NCBI RefSeq assembly: GCF_943734655.1
Contig: NC_071354.1
Location: 5,057,001 to 5,121,000 of the forward strand
Direction of reading: 5' to 3'
Origin: Sabethes cyaneus
Taxonomy: Eukaryota > Arthropoda > Insecta > Diptera > Culicidae
DNA: 64,000 nt
In this document: positions 46,300 through 60,110 of the stretch, piece by piece
Layout of the letters: each line of letters starts with the position of its first letter
Numbering within the stretch: the first letter of the stretch is position 1
Notes under the pieces: generated by a model
The model's database searches: none
What the model saw: the letters and a program-made list of their open reading frames with translations, nothing else
What the model was told of the DNA's origin: nothing
Translations under genes and position numbers: made by a program

Positions 46300-48480
46300 T
46301 TCGTCGTAATTGCTGAGATCTATTTAAATGCGTTTTATCATTTAAGAAGTCCTACCAGCCAAATTTCTTACGTTTTTTCGTGCGACGAAGAAGAAATCGT
46401 TTTAATTTCCGTCATTCATAAAAGAAAATAACTCACGCAAGGCATTGTTATTCTACAGCCAGGAAAACTTGTCTGACCTGCAGAAATTTTGCCGAATAAC
46501 ATTTGTCATGCCGTCCTATAACAAATACAGCTTTTTGTGATTTTTAGTGGACGATGGAAAATTTTGATTGATTTTTTACTACGACGGGAATTAGAAATAA
46601 ACCCTATATTTTTGAATAAATATACAATAACAGTACAACAGAAGAATGTATAACAATTTAAGAAGAATGTATAAAAATAAATACTGAAACAAAAAAAACC
46701 CTGTTTTTATTAGAATTTTCGACGCGAGGAAATAAATTAGCATTAAAGCATTAAAATTACAAGTACTTAGGCCATTGCAAATCATATTTAAAGTTTTTGT
46801 CAAAGCCCCCGCCCCCCTGGAAATTGGCTTGAAAAATCGAGGGACAAAAAATAATTTGTAGGATATGAGTCAAATTTTGTTTTATAAAATCAATTGTCTG
46901 TGGTGTAGAGCTGAAAAACGAAAAATGAGTCTCCCAGTTGAATTAACGCTTCTAGCACCGAAAGTCGTTCAAAAAAATTTTCCTTCGTTTTTGTCTTTTT
47001 CCGTATATTTTTTGCATAGAAAATAATAACGTATATATTATAAGCAAGAACAAATTCGGTTTTAACGTTTAAACCTTAAATAAAAATTCTTAAAATCCAT
47101 GTTTTTTTTGCTCGATTAAAAAATTCACTTTGTTCGCCCCCCCCCCCCCCCTTCAGTGGTCGAACACCGGAAGGACAAAAACTTTATAAAATATTTGTAA
47201 TGGCCTTATTCAATTATAAAAAGCCCTTTATAAAGACGAGAGTAGAGCCAACATACTTTCGAAAAACTGTGCTCAAAAATATGCTGTCTGCCTATCTAAG
47301 AACTCCCTCGTCAGTTACCACCGGCCCGGACAACTGGCTTCCATTTTGCTCTTTTGCATTATTTCCAGCGGCGCCGTTCATGCACTCTACAGGGCTGGCT
47401 CAAAATCCACCTCCTGTTGACCGTCCGTAATTTCAGCTGACAGCATGACAAACTTCACTGTCAAGCGTAAATTCACTGGCACCAACACACACACACGGAT
47501 TCAGTCCATATGCTGTCCATACATCGCATTATGCTGCAGGATGGTGTCTCTACCTGCGACGATGCTGCCAGTCGCATCAACATAGAAGGCACTAACACGA
47601 CCAAACGTATGCTTACTCATACATGGCGACACCCTTTCTCATGATAGACCACTGCTGCGTTCTGGTCGTAGAACAAATTCGACTGCGAAAAAGAGTGTAC
47701 ATATTGTTTTGGGAGTGTTTCCTTGAAGAAATGATTTTTCACTTTTTCGCCGTCGAAAAGGACCTTTTGATTCCCGAATGTGACAACGGGTGTGCGGTAA
47801 TCCAATTCGATTGAAGTGAGTTCATTGTGGTCATTGTTGTGGGTGAAAAGTGTACTTTTCGAACAGGCAAAATCCGGAATTGGAAAATTTAATTTTTTGA
47901 TCGCACACACAATTGCATCGGGGAAAAAAGTTAAGGGAAGATTAGTTAGCAGGGAAAGTGCGGAGGGTGAATGTGATGAAAAAACAACTAATGTTGTTCG
48001 ACAGCAGCAGCAGCGCTAAAAGCATATTGCTGAAGTGTTTTTTCACTTGTTAAATTCATTGTCCGTCGCGCTCCATATTACTCTTAATTTTTGGGTTTTC
48101 CCATAATACGACAAATGAGTGAAAAACTTTCGAGGTGCAGTGCGAATGAAAATCTGATTGTCAGCATATGCAAAACGAGAAAAAGAGGATTCATCCCCCT
48201 TGCCTAATGAGAATAGTTGCCTCATTTCGGCCTGCTGGATTTACCCTTCGTGTGTGTTGCTGCTCTGTCTTCACTCCAGTGTGCAAAGAGGTCCCTCGCC
48301 CCCGTTGGAACCCCTCCTCTATTTTCCATTGTGTGATGTGCGACTATTCTCCGGGCGTTTCTATCGATCAGTTACTCAAATTTTCCAACTGGCGCTTTGT
48401 TGGACGTGTATTTTCAACCCGAAGCGAAATCTCTACCCCGCAGGCAGTAAAAATGTGATCATCGAAGAATAGAAGTGGAA
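46300..48480. other. Intergenic region and probable Robo-family promoter
   Basis: 46300-47190 is AT-rich with a run of about 16 C at 47139-47155 and no gene. From about 47200 the sequence is less repetitive, and 48190-48480 is GC-richer; this is the most likely promoter region for the receptor that starts at 48732. No core promoter element is placed with confidence. Confidence 0.4.
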
Positions 48481-48731
48481 AAATCAGTGAGCTTGTTGTT
48501 TCCCTTTCACGCCCACGCGTGATCTAAAGAGGCAAAAAAGCATACAAAAATAGTGTATCCTACATATCTGAAGTGAAAACAAATCACAGTAGAAGAGAAG
48601 ATAACATAATAAAGAAGAAAACCGTGCATTTAAACCTCGTGATCAAAGCGAAGAGGGAAAAGTGGAATAATTTACACATCCAAAGGAAATCTCGGCGCAG
48701 TACAAAACCGAAAACGACACAAGCGGAAAAT

Positions 48732-48810
48732 ATGGATCAATGTTCGAGCCTGCTGGTGTCTGCTTTGTTCAGCACGATTATCCTCGTCAGTTTATATAAT
48801 CCAGTTGAAG
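48732..48810 (+). CDS. Robo-family receptor, first coding exon (signal peptide)
   Basis: ATG 48732 is the only ATG in a frame open from 48573. It encodes MDQCSSLLVSALFSTIILVS plus LYNPVE, a clear secretory signal peptide with a hydrophobic core. A GTAAAT donor at 48811 interrupts a Gly/Ala codon after its first base (G). The exon at 63145 begins in the complementary phase (CT), giving Ala, and encodes the first Ig domain typical of Robo. The two lie on the same strand with no other gene between them. The linkage over 14.3 kb is inferred from phase, order and content. The 5' UTR probably extends into 48480-48731. Confidence 0.78.
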
Positions 48811-51229
48811 GTAAATATATGTGCCGCCCGTCCTGGCACAGCAACTACTCTAATGGTGGCGAATGCTTTCAAAGTCGTCCTTCTGAACAATTGCTATTCC
48901 AGCGCTGGCGTTTCATTCATAACTCTCTTATCCTCTTCATATAAGGTTTTGAAGCCCACCATCGGGATCCATCCACAAGGGAAAATGAAAAGATGAACCG
49001 TGCTGCAGCAGAGTACAGCTTCAGTACAGTCGCTAGTCGCCGAAAATCGATATTTTATCGGTGTGCTTTGAAAATGTGTGACAAAACAAAAAAAAAAGAA
49101 CGTTAAGAGCGGAAAGCCGTGACAAAAGATTTGTCGAGCGAGACAATTTTTAGGGACTAATAAAGGAAGAGCAATTAGTCAGAAAGAGGCTTTTCCGGGC
49201 AGACTGAAATTATGCGCTCGAGATGGGCCTATTATGCTGCCGCATACAAGGTGCAAATTTGAAGCGAATTAAAATTCCATGAAACATCCTATTGGATCGT
49301 ATTTGCTTCTGTTGATTTGACGTTTGTGGCATTTAGTTGTAGCATAAAAATTCATTGGCTTGAGACAAATTGATTAACATTTTGATACTTCCGCATTTGT
49401 GAAATTTAATTAGTATAATTGTACAAATTGTGTCTGATTTTGCTTAACTTTGATATCGATTTAATGAGAACCGGCGATTTTGTCCCAGTCTCTTCAAAAC
49501 GGAGAATGAGATGGAAATGTCACATCGAATTAAGTATGCACTTATCTCTCGTTATGACTAACTAGTATTAAAGGGGACAGCGTTTATACTTCGAGGGGGT
49601 CACCTGTTCAATGACCGATTTTTTCAATTAGTTATTTCAGTCAGTATCCGTTTCTAGCATGACGGAGTCAAATTTTGTTTAAGATACAGCACGCATGGGT
49701 ATTCTTATAGTAAAATAAAAATATCTCCTGATTCGTAATTTAGTAGCCGAGGTATTATCGAGATTAGAAAAAAAAACAACAAAACAAAATTTCGAAAGCC
49801 GAATATGCTACGTCAGTTCCGCGGGATATACATACTGTACGATCACAGAAAAACACCTTAAAATTTATTGACTGTATTTTGCGCAATCGTGGAGCTGCAT
49901 ACGAATGAAAATCACAACACGATTTCAAAGAAGACGTAAAAATTTACGTGATATGCGTGTCGTGAAACATCGACACCATAAAAACTTGCAGCTCGCAACC
50001 TACATCAAACTGAAACTGATGAATCTTTTTCATCATGATTATCCCAATTGTGAGGTGGTCGAGATGAAAAATACAAGTAGCAATCCAAGTACTAACCCTT
50101 TTGAATAAATTATCACTCCAGAAAACTGTCAAGAACTATGCCGTATAATTTGAGTATATATAAATAGCACCTTTCCATAATTAAAACACGATTAGTCGAA
50201 GAACAATATATCGACTGATTGTATACTGAGTTGTAGATAAATCATCGTTCGTTTATAATCACATGCTCACGCACATGGGGTAGTTGTTCCAATAGTTGTG
50301 GTAGTACCTATAGTTGCGCTAATATTCATTCATAATGTATATTTTCGTCAACAAATCATTTTAAATAAAACAATTACGTTTATCATATAATAGGAGTACT
50401 AGGAAGTATTAATGGTTAGACCACGTCTTTTAAAATCAATGCTAAATAATGATTTTCTAAAAACTAACACCATTGTAGGCGCAGTTGTAAGACGCTCATT
50501 TCTATAGTTGCGCATTATAGTGTCCCAAAATAGCACTATGTCAGAAATCCCGGGGAAAAAACCCCTCAAATGATAGCCTAGGGTGTCACAACAAAAATTT
50601 TATATGACGTCAACATTGGTTGACGCGATTTAGGGGTCGCACATTTGAGATTTATAAAAGGCATGTCTGGAGTCATATTTGGGTACAAAAATTTATTGAA
50701 TTCGGCAAAAATTTAAAATTTTCGAGATTTCATTTAAATTAACGTCAAAACGGGGTATCTCAGAGTAACGTACGTATTTTTTTCCTTGTATCTTCGTATA
50801 GGACGTATCTTCAAATCTCGCTGAAATATTTACCATTTTATGAGAGAAAAGAATTTTTGATAAATCAATATCCCGCAAGCAATAATTGAAGCATATATCC
50901 CAGTGAACAACAAAGAAGGAATTGTGCTTGCGCCATTAATAGAGCATCATCCTACAGGAAAACGTCACACGAAACATACGCCAGAGAGACACAAAAATTT
51001 TTAGTGAGAAAGCAAAAACTTAGAGAATGAGAAAGTACTTGAGATATAGAATGAGAGTTCCCACTTACCCCGTATTCCCACTTGCCACGGGGTACCTTAC
51101 TAAAACTGTACGAGAAATCGGACTTCAAATCAGAGTCAGACTTAGTCTTCAATTAGAATTAGACTTGAAACTGGACAAGGACACAAAATTAAATGCGAAA
51201 CTTTATTTAAAAATAGGACTGGAATGTTT

Positions 51230-52720
51230 CGTCTTATTCTCTCACAAGTTTTAACTCATTTCTGTTCTGTACCATTTTTTTGTTTTTGCTCTCACTTTTC
51301 TTCTTTTTCGTTCCACTTTTCGCTATCGGTTGTTTTTGCTGTCCCATATAATCTGTTTCATTATTCGATTTTTCTTCGGTTTGTGTCCATTTTTCGCTAT
51401 TTTTAATCCTGTTTTTGCTCTCGTTTGTTGTCATTTTTCGACTTTTTTTATTTTCTTTTTTCCCATTTTTCGTCGTCTTTTCTGTTCCGATGCCCCATCT
51501 TACCTTAATTTCTGTCACGTTTTTGGCTCCCTTTTACCTTTGCTGTTGTCTTCTGTTTTCCTCTTTATCTCTCCCGTATTACCATTTTTTATCCTCCTTT
51601 TTTTCTTCTTTTTCTATCCCATTTTTCCGCTGTTTGTCTCATCTTTCACCTTTTATATCCTGTTTGACCTTTTTTCCTTTCTTGGTCTCACATATTTTCT
51701 ATTTCGTTTTCACGATATCTCGTTTTTCCTTTTCTTGTTTTCTCACCTCCTCTTTCGCTCATTCTTTTTCTATTTTATGACCGTCTTACCTCTATTAGTG
51801 TCGTGTTCTTTGCTTTTTTCTTTCTTCTATACGCTGTTTACGCTTTCTCTTTTTTCTATCCCGATCCTTTGTTTCGTCTTTTTTCCCTTTTACTGTTTTA
51901 CTATTCCTTTACTATTTTCTCCTTTACTCCGTTATTATTTTCTCGTTTTCATCTGTTCTATTCCTTTTACACCATCCTTTTTCTGTTACGTTCTGTTTGT
52001 CTTTTCTATTCCGTTCTCTCTTCCGATATCATTTCTTCCAATTTTCTTCTTTTCTTTTCTCGTTTCTTAGACTCCCGTAATTTTTCATTTCTTTTTCATT
52101 TTCTATCCCGTTTTTCTTCTTTTCTTTCCATTGCTTTCTCGTTTTTTTTTCATTTTTATTCTTTAGCTTTTCTTTTTTTTCTGTCCAGTCTCCTTGTTTT
52201 GGTCCCCTTTTTCCTCCCACTTTTTCCTCTTCTTTTTCCATGTCCCGTTTTTCCTTACTTTCTGTCACATTTTTTCTTTCGTTTTTCTTAGCTTTCCAGA
52301 GTCTCTCTCTTTCTCTCGCTCTCGTACGTTTCCGTATTTTTCTATCCATTTGTCTACTTTCAGAACCGTTTTTCTTCGTGCTTTTTTCGTTTTTCTCCTT
52401 TTCTGTCCATTTCCTTTCTCGATTTTCTTTACTCTCATTTTTTTACTTTTCTGTGGTCCAGTTTCCCTGTTTTTTTGCCGTTCACTTTTTTCCACTTTTT
52501 TCTCTTTTTATATTACGTTTGCCCTCCCATTCTGTCACTTTTTTCTATTTCCTTCTCCTTTTATTCCAGTTTTTCTTCTTGTTCTGTCTCGCGGGATTTC
52601 CTCTTTTTCTAACCCCTTCGCCCAGTTTTTGGCACGTTTTTCTTCGTGGTTTTTTCTGTTCTTTCCCCTTCTGTCTCATTTTCTCTTTCTTGCTTATTTC
52701 TTTGAAAACCAGCCAAACAT
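51230..52720. repeat. 1.5-kb polypyrimidine tract
   Basis: Almost only T and C on the plus strand, with scattered G (TTTTTCTTTTCTGTCCCATTTT-like units recurring irregularly, often with TCTGTC or TCCCG). It creates long meaningless frames in several phases on both strands (Phe/Ser/Leu-rich on plus, Lys/Glu-rich on minus). It is best read as an expanded, degenerate simple repeat. Confidence 0.85.
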
Positions 52721-52999
52721 GGAGCACCGACTGCCTCTAGATCCATCAGTAATTCATCTATGTTAAAACTTACATTATCATAAGAAACTGTTTGGTTCAT
52801 GAGATATGAGTTTTTGAATTAGATAAATATTCAGGAAACACGAATTTTTCCGTGATAGCTCAGGAACAACAAAAAACGTTATCATGAAAATTTTATCATC
52901 AAAAGACTAGAAATTAACAAATAAGAAAAAATATTTCAAAAAATTTCTATGTGACAGAACATGATTTCCCAACTTTTCCAACAAAGTTTTCTACTATAA

Positions 53000-53200
53000 C
53001 TTAACTTAGAATTGGACTTACAATTGAAAATGAATATAAATTCGTTTTAATTTGATCTTGAAGCGGGATTTCAAGTCGGACTTGAAAGTTTTGGAAAATT
53101 GGTCATGAAATCGAACTTGAAATTGTACTTGAAGTTGAACTTAAAATCAAACTAGAAATTAGGCTTGGCAATGAACATGAAGTTAGACTTGAATTGCTTG
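53000..53200. repeat. Degenerate GACTTGAAATTG satellite block
   Basis: Short (about 12-18 bp) units such as GACTTGAAATTG and GAACTTGAA recur here and also at 51110-51200 and 53840-53990, so the pyrimidine tract is embedded between blocks of one simple satellite. Confidence 0.65.
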
Positions 53201-53432
53201 AGGTGCGAATAAAGCTTCTTGTTCAAGAGCAAATTATAACTTGTTCCACTACCCCCGGTTTTACGAACGAGATTAGTAATGCAAAAAGTAGTAAGAAACA
53301 CATACACACCTTCACTTTGTGCTGAACTCTGCTTTACCGACCATGAAGCCTCTAGCCGAGAATGGTTATAAGGAGGTTATAAGAATGATACTTGCTCGAG
53401 GTGCGAATGAAGCCTCTTGTCCAAGCTAGATT
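53197..53432. repeat. Direct repeat pair, about 40 bp, 193 bp apart
   Basis: GCTTGAGGTGCGAATAAAGC (from 53199) and GCTCGAGGTGCGAATGAAGC (from 53392), each followed by similar CTTGT(T/C)CAAG sequence. This may be an internal duplication of an old element. Confidence 0.55.
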
Positions 53433-53689
53433 GGTTAAAAAATAGTAAGAAGCCTAGAAAAAGAGGGTGAAAACACCAACACTTTAAGCACGGATAAAAA
53501 GCAGTTCGCGCACTCTATAGCGAGACTGCAATAATAACGAAGTGCATAAAACACCTGGATAAGATCACAATAGAACAAAATGTTGGTGGTAGTGATATTA
53601 GTCATACAAAACAAAAAAAGACTTGAAATCGGACTTAAAGTTGGACATCAAAAGCCTTGGGTATAAACGTTTTTAAGACTTGACTCTTC

Positions 53690-53842
53690 TTTATCTACAC
53701 AGACTTCGCTGCCAATTGTTAAACAGGACCATTACGGGGCTAATGCAACGGTCCTATTGACACTAGAAGCACCGCACAGCCGAGATTCGAACATACGACA
53801 GCTGGCTTGTCATGGTATCTCGAAGCTAACTGGGCGGACATG
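53690..53842 (-). mobile_element. tRNA-derived SINE
   Basis: On the minus strand it reads CCCAGTTAGCTTCGAGATAC (A-box-like) and, about 50 bp on, TATGTTCGAATCTCGG (B-box-like), followed by a unique body (ACAATTGGCAGCGAAGTCTG) ending in a short A-rich stretch (GATAAAGAAGAGTCAAG). The layout is that of a mosquito tRNA-related SINE. No target duplication was identified. Confidence 0.65.
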
Positions 53843-54914
53843 AACTGAATTCAAATTGCTCTTGAAATTATATTTGGAATTGAACGTAATACTAGACTTC
53901 AAATTGGATTTGAAATCAATGTTGAAATTGGGCGTGTAATTAGAATTGAACTTGAGCTTGAAATTTAGCCTGAATTGGTCGGTGTTAAGTCAGAGTCAGA
54001 GTCAGACCGAACCAAGTGACAAAACTCTGATTTTAAGAAAAACGCGTTCAAAGTTTGCTGCTCTGTAAGGTTTATAGCTATAAATCGTTCGAAATCATGT
54101 CATAATTCTGGTTGTTTGCAACATTTATGTAGTCTGATTAGAGTAAAAAAAATTCTTGATCGTTTACTGCCGTTTATTTTATTTTAAATTTTGCGACTTG
54201 GTCCGGTTTGATTTAACACCTACCAATTCAGCGAAACATGAAATTTAATTTATAACTGGACTTGAAGTAATTTAACAGGAAATACGGAACAGCAAAAGGA
54301 TAAATGGTCTAAAAACAGGAGACCCGGAAGCAAAGGATAGAAAAGCAAGAGCAAAAACCTAAAAAACGATACAGAAAAGGATAATTTTACACATAATTTA
54401 CTAATCACAAACATAATAGCAAATTAAATTACAATCTGCGGACTTCTGGGTTCTAGGTGCGACCAACAAAATTCAAAATGACCTTTAAATACAACCGCTG
54501 TCGGCATAATGGTTGTTTTGCAACAAGCGAGGCACGAAAGCAAACGATGCAGAACCGCCGTACGACACGACACTCAGTATAGAAGCACCCGGTTCTATAA
54601 AACCAGTTTGAAACCTTGACCAAAAATTTACGTATTTTTTAATAAAATATGGTGATACCATATAAACCGTAATACTTTGATAATGAGCTACCGTCCACTT
54701 AGCTGCGAAATAAAGATGGAAAATAAAAACAGAGATCAAGAGATACATTTCTCTTTGAAAACTTCGAAAAATTCACTAGTTTTTAATTTCAGACTTCGAT
54801 TCTTCAGACTCTTACTTACTTCGATTCTACAGACTCAAGTATTCCAGTGCACATCGGAACAAACTCGGCGCTATAGAGCACCGCCCCTGTGAAAATATGG
54901 ATTGCATACTTTCT

Positions 54915-54975
54915 GTATCTTTTACTCGGAAACTAACCAACGCAATGTAACAAACTTTTTTGTTTTGTTGGTAGA
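54915..54975. repeat. Interspersed repeat fragment (copy also at 60296-60355)
   Basis: ACTCGGAAACTA, AACAAACTTTTTTG and TTTTGTTGGTAGAT occur in the same order at 60296-60355 with few changes, so both belong to one dispersed repeat. Confidence 0.6.
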
Positions 54976-55884
54976 TGTTATCAGTTACTTGCAGGTAAAT
55001 CAACCTGGTAGCAATATTATTAAATGAATTTATTATTCAGGATGAAGGCGTGAAACACAGTAAACAGTGAAAATTAGTTATTTCAGAACTTCTCCTAGAT
55101 TCACAATTAAACCGAATTGATTGCAGAATGATCTAACAACAAAATTAAAACTTTTTTCTTACGACTACACTTTTTCAAGTTAATACAGCATACAGCAAAC
55201 CAGTTTTTAATTTTAGCTTTTCAGCTAAATCTTCATGAGAAACTGCAAGCCTCATGGATTTAATTATTTTATGGTAGTTTCCGTCGAGCAATGGAAAACT
55301 TATTTAGTTTTATTATTTCCAGCGAAGCGTAATAAATCTAATTGCACACCAGGTCACCACTTAACGGGTTACGAAAACCTCTAGTAGAGTAGGGAAATTA
55401 TTTCTAACGAGTTTTCATGTACCTATCTTGTAGTTCTCTTAATTATTCAATTCTAAAGAGTGAACCACTGTGCATGAAATAATTTTGTAGCTATTGTTAG
55501 GAATTTGTGAAATAATGTGAAGTGAAACAATAATTTAGATACTCTGAACGAAATTATATGTCTAAAAAGTTATGAAACAAGGCTTCAGCACCAGTGAATC
55601 ACAAATCAGTTTATTTCCCGTTATAAACGATGAAATAAGTTCAAATAACAACCAACCTAAGAATGGTTTTCTGAAAAACTATTTATCACTAGAAGAAGCT
55701 TCAGAAGATAAAACACGAAGTTAAAAGTCTGTGCTAGAAGCACAGCTGTTCCAAGCTTTAGCATGTCCCTGTATTCCGGCTATCGGATATAACGGTTATC
55801 TGCTTGGTATTTTCATAGCCGATAAATTTTGATAGTAACGGTTCTCAAATAACACCCACGGCCTTGGACCGACTGGATGCTGCC

Positions 55885-55945
55885 GTCGCCTGCAGAAGCT
55901 TATTCGAACTCGACTAGGAGATGGCTTCTGTGATTGAGCAATCTT
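55885..55945 (-). repeat. Possible tRNA-like (SINE head) sequence
   Basis: Minus strand: GGCAAGATTGCTCAATCACA, then GAGTTCGAATAAGC about 30 bp later, resembling A and B boxes. Stems are poor and the boundaries unknown; this could be chance. Confidence 0.3.
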
Positions 55946-58649
55946 GCCAGCCGGGTAAGATCAGTTGTTTGTTTGGAAGAGGACACCGAGCGACTTCAGA
56001 CCGCCTCCCTAACCTTGCCCACTACTTGCATATCTTCTTCAAGTGAATAAAAAGTATCAAATATAATAAATTTTAGGAAAATAACCGAAAATTATTACCG
56101 GAAATCTTAACAAAAAAATCCACAACAGATGTTAGAATATTGGGTAAAAATTTGTAAATCTAAATCGGTTGAATCAAATGGGTTTCAAGCATGCAAAAAC
56201 AACCGCACTGACGCTTGACATGTCTTGAAAAAGGAGCTAGAAACTCAGATGTGACAACCTATGACTACCGGTCATTTGAAATGAATGATATAAGGTATCT
56301 GAAAACATCTTGCATACTGGCAGCAGGCTTTGAAGAAAATCTGTTTCCGCAGATTTGCATACCCGGTGTGCGGTCGTTTCATCTCGAAGCTTCAATGTCT
56401 ACGTACTTTCTCTATGTGGGCCATGCACAAACAGTCCATAATTCAACTCATCTAGAATGTTTGGTGCCATTTGTCCACCTATTTGTTCGCTATCTCACCG
56501 AGATTATTATTCAGAGACTCCGGTCCTATGTTGTGTGTCGTCTTCCAATCTTTGCTTTCGAAACATGTGAGTAAACATGCTAGTTGTAGCCGCCATATGT
56601 TAGAGACCACAACAGAGAAGATGAAAAAAACATGACAGAATAGGAGAAAAAGTTAAGTTGAGACGTGCAGTTCGTTGTACGATGACTAACGACGGCCTGG
56701 TTCTATACCAGAAAAGCGATACATCCAAATGAAATGCAGAAATAGAAAAAAATAAAACTTCTAGGGGGGAAACACAACTTTCAGGCTTAAAATATAAAAC
56801 TAGTGTCTATTCATTCTCTGAAATATTAATAGTTACGGATAAGACCACATTCAGTTTTTACTGTTTCGCTTCCTTAGAGTAGGCCAGCCGAAAGTTACAG
56901 AACAACTCGACGATGAGGCGATTTAAAAAACGAAACTGAAAAAAAAAACGATTATACGTGAGATGGGCCGGAAAAAACCTCGTTCACCCTACTTAGAGAA
57001 TACAGCCATACATCATAAATTTCGGCAATGCAATGCACTCTTTCTCTCGCTGGATGCACAGCACACCCACTTCACTATCGTTCCCCGATGCCGTGTTTCT
57101 CCTAGCGTCAGCCTTCGTTCGCTACGGGGTGTGCTCTTGACGCTGCTGCTGTCCCCGGCCCGGATGCTGGATGCTGCCTGGCTCTGCTGGATGTGCGGTG
57201 TCTGGTCTGATGGTGGCTGCTTTTGATTGCATGCTTGCGTCGAACAAATTGCTCTTGATGTTGTGTGTTTATGATATGATGAGGAAATTTCAATATTATG
57301 AATATGAGTGCTTCATCGCATGAGGCATGCATATTGAGTTCAACCAAGTGGCGAGACAATTTATAAACATACAAACACGGCGGTCGGTGACGCACGTGTG
57401 TAGGTGGGCGGCGGCGACGTAGGGAAGGCCACAAATGTTGTCAATGGAATTGAATTCGATCTAAAGAAGTTAGTTCCCAATTGAAGGCCAGAGATGCTCA
57501 TTAAATATTGCATCATCATCAACCCTCTAATGTTGCATATCGAAGGGTAAACAGCAGGACCGTCGTAGGGTAATAAGACTCATTTGTGTACAGTCGAGGA
57601 TAATGATTGAATTAGATCAAACTGTATGCGTTAGTTTACAATGGTTTACTTTAACCGACAGGGTGCCTACACAGTTGATTGGATCGATGTTATGCAAAAC
57701 GATAAAACATTTTCAATCGAACGTTAATTTCAACAATCAAAAGTGAAAGCTGATATTTTGATATTTTAGCTTATCGCTTCACAAAGACTGCATTTAGCAA
57801 ATAAAATAGTGATAACAAACCGAGACGCATAAGAACTCTAATGTGTAATGTGTGCACAGTAAACGAAGTTAAATTTGATTCGTTTCCTGGATTTAAAGGT
57901 ATGGCGGTCGTCTATCTCACTTAAGACCAGATGAGATTCCCCAAGGTAAAAAAGCTTGAAAAACTAGAGTCTTGTGTTCGGTTATACGCACTGCAAATAT
58001 CGGTTGTATAACGCTTCGTCCAAGACCATATCGTGGAGTATGGTTTCGCGGAATGCAACTAGAATGAAACTAAGGTTGACTGATCGAATATATTATTTTG
58101 TTTATACAAGGTTGAAATCACTAGTTCAAAAATTGTAAAATTTTGATGGCGTGTTAGTTGTAGTCACTTATTATTCCAATATACACCATAAAATTTAATG
58201 CGCATATGCTGCACAACTACGGATCCTGCTGAAAAGCTTTATTTTTTGGGATATTTTATTATGATCGCTTTAAATCCAATCGTTTGGGATGATCTGATAG
58301 TGAAAACTTCACTTTCTGGGTGATTCAGCCTTTTACGCAGCAAGCTTTATGCTTTGTAGCTTAGTAGAACAAAGCGAAAGCTTCATTAAATAATGGTGGT
58401 TGCCGTCAAGCAGCGGAAAGCATAGTTGCTTTTAGTGGTGCTTTCAGCAGAGCGTTATAAACCTACTTGATTTTATGGCCTTGCTCTTCATGAGGTTATA
58501 GAACCTGCTGAAGAGTAGGCCCCTTCATCGAAAGGTAGTTTTATAGCGGTCATCAGAAGATTAGTGGAATTTATAGTTTTGTTAGCGGTTATATGAAATT
58601 GGTCATGAAAACCACTAGAGTTGCTCAAATTGCTGCTTGGTGCTGTTTC

Positions 58650-59300
58650 AAGCAATCGTCTTCATTCAACATGATCTTGGTCTACTCGTCGTCAAATTCC
58701 TAGGAATCTCGGAAGTCACCAGTCGCTTGCTTCTAGCATGTTGAGTTCCATTGTTCATGGACCCGTCAGGGTTGTTGAAGAGAACTGTTCTCACTGCACA
58801 CTGTCTTCAGGAATTCCCAGGGATTGACCGGCCTACCGTAACCTACCGACTTTCGCCAGATATTCGAAGGGACATGGGAATTTTTCAAGTAGTGCCTGTA
58901 GTTCTCGCTCACCACTTTTACTTCTCCATGAGTAGCGTCAAAGCTTCAAAAGAATTTCATAAAGAATTACCAGTCAAATAATAGCTTCGCGGTAGCCAGC
59001 GATTCCAAACACACAATTTAATGTACCACTTCTAATTCATCGCAATCCTGGTCACTACCGTAGAAGGCACGAGATCGTCCCTCATGTATACCCTTCAATC
59101 CTCCTAGCCCCGTTCTCTCTTAAGCATAGATTATCTCAGTCATCGTAAACTTTCTAACAATAATATCAGCGATATCTGCGAAGCCTGGGTTCTCGTTTCG
59201 ATGGCGGCTAATCAGATCATCCTCTCAAGAGCGATGTCAAAAAGCATGCAGAATAAGCCGAGAGTCCTAAAGCCGTGCACAGAACACATCACCAGTGCTC
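58650..59300 (-). mobile_element. Faint LINE remnant (minus strand)
   Basis: Blocks such as ATCTGCGAAGCCTGGGTTCT and GAGCGATGTCAAAAAGCATG parallel the FADD-box region of the LINE at 42.6 kb in order and spacing, but frames are lost. Low-confidence homology by eye. Confidence 0.4.
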
Positions 59301-59889
59301 GAAAAAATTAACAGCCCGAAAAAATTAAATATAAACAAATTTCCACGCATTTCCAGCAAATATAAAACACATTCAGCGCATGCAGTTTTACCACTGGTAG
59401 TATTCTTTTATCTTTTATGCCCATGGACATGACTACTGAGCTGCTAACAGTGTTTCTGTATCCCAGCTTTCTACCTTTCAAAAAAATTGATTCATGAATT
59501 GCAGTGCGAAATAATTGCTCGACTGTCGATTGCCTGTCAGTCAATTTTCTTTCTCTTGACTGATATTTCAGATCTCAAAGTTTAGTTTTTTTAAACTGCC
59601 TGCTTTTTAAACTCAATCAAAACGTGACTGAAGGAAATTAATGTAATTTCGTTTGCGTTGTCGACAGTTCAAAATGAATGAATGCTTCACAATTGATTTT
59701 ATTCACTATTATCGAGAATGAATGAATGTAGAGAAGAACACAAACATGAACGCAAGTGATTCGCCCGAATCGTTCTTTTCAGGTTGGCAATGCTGAGTTC
59801 CTTTCATCTGTATGAGCAGAATGTTGAAAATGAGCAGTATATTGCATCAATTCAGGCGTTCAGTAACGCAATTTCCTATGAAGTCCGCT

Positions 59890-60110
59890 TGGAAACTCGC
59901 TACGAAACCTTGTGACAGCCGGCATAGCAGGAACTATTTTATAGGCGACGCTTATTAACGTTACTCCACGGTAGTCGCGGCAGAAGCAGTAATCGAGCCC
60001 ATTACCGTTTTTTAGATGGGACAAACAATTTCATCCATCCAAATTGCCGGCAGCTCTCCTCTTCCCAGATCATGGCAATAACTCAATGAACCATTGAAAG
60101 AAGCCATTAT
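59890..60110 (-). mobile_element. LINE reverse transcriptase fragment (minus strand)
   Basis: The minus strand reads approximately IWEEESCRQFGWMK-like then a decayed CPIxKKxxxxxxANYRG block (around GTTTTTTAGATGGGACAAAC on the plus strand), parallel to 43100-43210. It belongs to the same LINE type as copy B. Confidence 0.5.

Noticed and set aside
51330..52766. Several long frames (up to 246 codons) rich in Phe, Ser and Leu, or Lys and Glu on the other strand
   Set aside because: They are an artefact of the pyrimidine-only tract; composition alone explains the lack of stops.
56215..56574. 119-codon plus-strand frame in the Robo intron
   Set aside because: It begins at TTG, with no domain and no splice evidence; most likely chance.
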